A stretch of DNA of 6,452 nt from an uncultured bacterium (GTDB taxonomy: Bacteria; Bacillota; Clostridia; Lachnospirales; Anaerotignaceae), in NCBI GenBank assembly GCA_905214825.1, contig CAJMNV010000109.1, forward strand, positions 1 through 6,452, in the 5' to 3' direction. Both the position numbers and the translations under genes were made by a program. The notes beneath the pieces are model-generated. The model searched no databases, was not told the DNA's origin, and worked only from the letters and a program-made list of their open reading frames with translations. Positions 5,964 through 6,452 of this stretch are shown here, in pieces. Positions within the stretch are counted from its first letter, which is position 1; each line of letters begins with the position of its first letter.

Positions 5964-6128
5964 TTGTTTTGTATAGCAAAATAATATCTTTAAAAGGATT
6001 ATAATATAAAAAAATAGAAAGATATTAAACTTTTCTGTATTGTGGTAATGATATTTTGGATAATCAATGTCTTTGGTTCTTATTTGATTTACCATTGCTT
6101 TGGCGGCGTGTGACAATAGATTTTAAAA
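5964..6128. other. Structured intergenic gap between plsX and acpP
   Basis: No convincing gene lies here. Just after the plsX stop, TTGTTTTG (5964-5971) pairs with CAAAATAA (5977-5984), including one G-T wobble. A perfect 10-bp inverted repeat follows: TAATATCTTT at 5982-5991 and AAAGATATTA at 6018-6027, with 26 bp between that include a TATAAT without a -35 box. From about 6030 to 6120 the base composition is less AT-rich, with a GGCGGCG patch, and TATTGT (6038-6043) can pair with ACAATA (6113-6118). A 21-codon hydrophobic frame from 6048 to 6113 lacks a ribosome binding site and is not called as a gene. Confidence 0.5.
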
Positions 6129-6180
6129 AATAGGGTGGATTTGTAGAGATATGACAAATCTACCTTTTTCCATTTTTTTT
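6129..6180 (+). terminator. Strong intrinsic terminator after plsX
   Basis: An 11-bp stem with one G-T wobble is formed by GGTGGATTTGT (6134-6144) and ACAAATCTACC (6154-6164) around a 9-nt loop. TTTTT follows directly, and a run of eight T lies at 6173-6180. An A-run at 6125-6130 extends the pairing into the T-tract. It should end transcription from plsX before acpP. It lies 165 bp past the plsX stop, further than usual. Confidence 0.85.
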
Positions 6181-6191
6181 CGTAAATTTTG

Positions 6192-6220
6192 CTGACAAAA
6201 TCTTAGAAATAGAGTATAGT
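6192..6220 (+). promoter_or_regulatory. Near-consensus promoter of acpP
   Basis: CTGACA at 6192-6197 and TATAGT at 6215-6220 each match the consensus at 5 of 6 positions, with a 17-bp spacer. Transcription would start near 6227, about 24 nt before the acpP ATG. The promoter lies just after the plsX terminator, so acpP has its own transcription unit. Confidence 0.8.
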
Positions 6221-6250
6221 ATTGAAAGAAACAAAAGGAGGTTGACAAAT

Positions 6251-6452
6251 ATGGACGAAGTAGTTGTGATGAACATTGTGGCAAAACAGTTGGGCGTTGC
6301 AGCAGATACATTGCGGAAGAATACTTCCTTTGCAGCATTGGGGGCAGATTCCTTAGATGTGTTTCAAATTATTTCTGCATTGGAAGAAACATATCATATT
6401 GAATTTGATAATGATGAGGCGGAAAAGATAAAAACCATCGGTGATGCTATGG
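6251..6452 (+). CDS. acpP: Acyl carrier protein (3' end outside window)
   Basis: This small acidic protein carries growing acyl chains on a 4'-phosphopantetheine arm for fatty acid and phospholipid synthesis. The first 67 codons are present; the family is normally about 75-80 residues, so only the end is missing. The attachment site is LGADSLDV with the modified serine at S34, followed by a helix II ending ALEE and then EAEKIKTIGDAM, typical of helices III-IV. The ATG at 6251 has AAGGAGG 9 nt upstream. One oddity is that the recognition helix reads DSLDVFQII, whereas most type II ACPs have DSLDxVEL. A glutamine thus replaces the conserved glutamate equivalent to E41 of E. coli ACP. It could be the housekeeping ACP, as its place after plsX suggests, or a specialised paralogue. 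Confidence 0.93.
   Translation, partial: MDEVVVMNIVAKQLGVAADTLRKNTSFAALGADSLDVFQIISALEETYHIEFDNDEAEKIKTIGDAM

Noticed and set aside
6242..6247. TTGACA just before the acpP start as a -35 box
   Set aside because: There is no -10-like hexamer at a suitable distance; it is spacer sequence between the ribosome binding site and the ATG.
1..6452. CRISPR array, insertion sequence, tRNA or rRNA gene, known riboswitch
   Set aside because: No regularly spaced direct repeats, transposase frames, tRNA-like T-loop signatures, or recognised conserved riboswitch cores were seen on either strand.

Overview
The window is a stretch of AT-rich chromosome from a low-GC Gram-positive anaerobe, most likely a member of the Clostridia. 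The evidence is strong AGGAGG-type ribosome binding sites, AGA/GAA/AAA codon preference, a clostridial-type short phosphotransacetylase, and the gene order pta-ackA-yceD-rpmF followed by plsX and acpP. A Lachnospirales/Anaerotignum-like source is my guess from the protein flavour and cannot be settled from the sequence alone.

Region 1 (1-2398) is the acetate/ATP fermentation module. A candidate promoter and a leader of about 100 nt with two small hairpins precede pta (GTG start at 170), and ackA follows 24 bp later. Together the two enzymes convert acetyl-CoA and phosphate to acetate and ATP. Both carry every catalytic residue I could check.

Region 2 (2388-3177) holds yceD (DUF177) and rpmF (ribosomal protein bL32), separated by 2 bp. 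A fully consensus promoter (TTGACA, 17 bp, TATAAT) is embedded across the end of ackA, so this pair can be transcribed independently of fermentation. A weak bidirectional terminator lies between rpmF and the convergent genes that follow.

Region 3 (3176-4905) is an accessory insertion in a usually conserved rpmF-plsX neighbourhood. On the minus strand lie an AIM24-family gene and a small HEAT-like gene that share one base in a TAATG stop/start overlap. They are driven by a good promoter in the divergent intergenic region. On the plus strand lies a 160-residue protein that I do not recognise. This is the least explained part of the window.

Region 4 (4971-6452) returns to lipid synthesis. plsX (acyl-ACP:phosphate acyltransferase) is followed by a 287-bp gap with inverted repeats and a strong intrinsic terminator. 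acpP (acyl carrier protein) then starts from its own near-consensus promoter and runs off the window end. plsX and acpP are therefore neighbours in function but look transcriptionally insulated.

I saw no tRNA, rRNA, CRISPR array, insertion sequence, phage gene or recognisable riboswitch class. Most of the window is ordinary core metabolism. The points worth a second look are the inserted AIM24/HEAT/unknown group, the exact promoter inside ackA, and the structured plsX-acpP gap.
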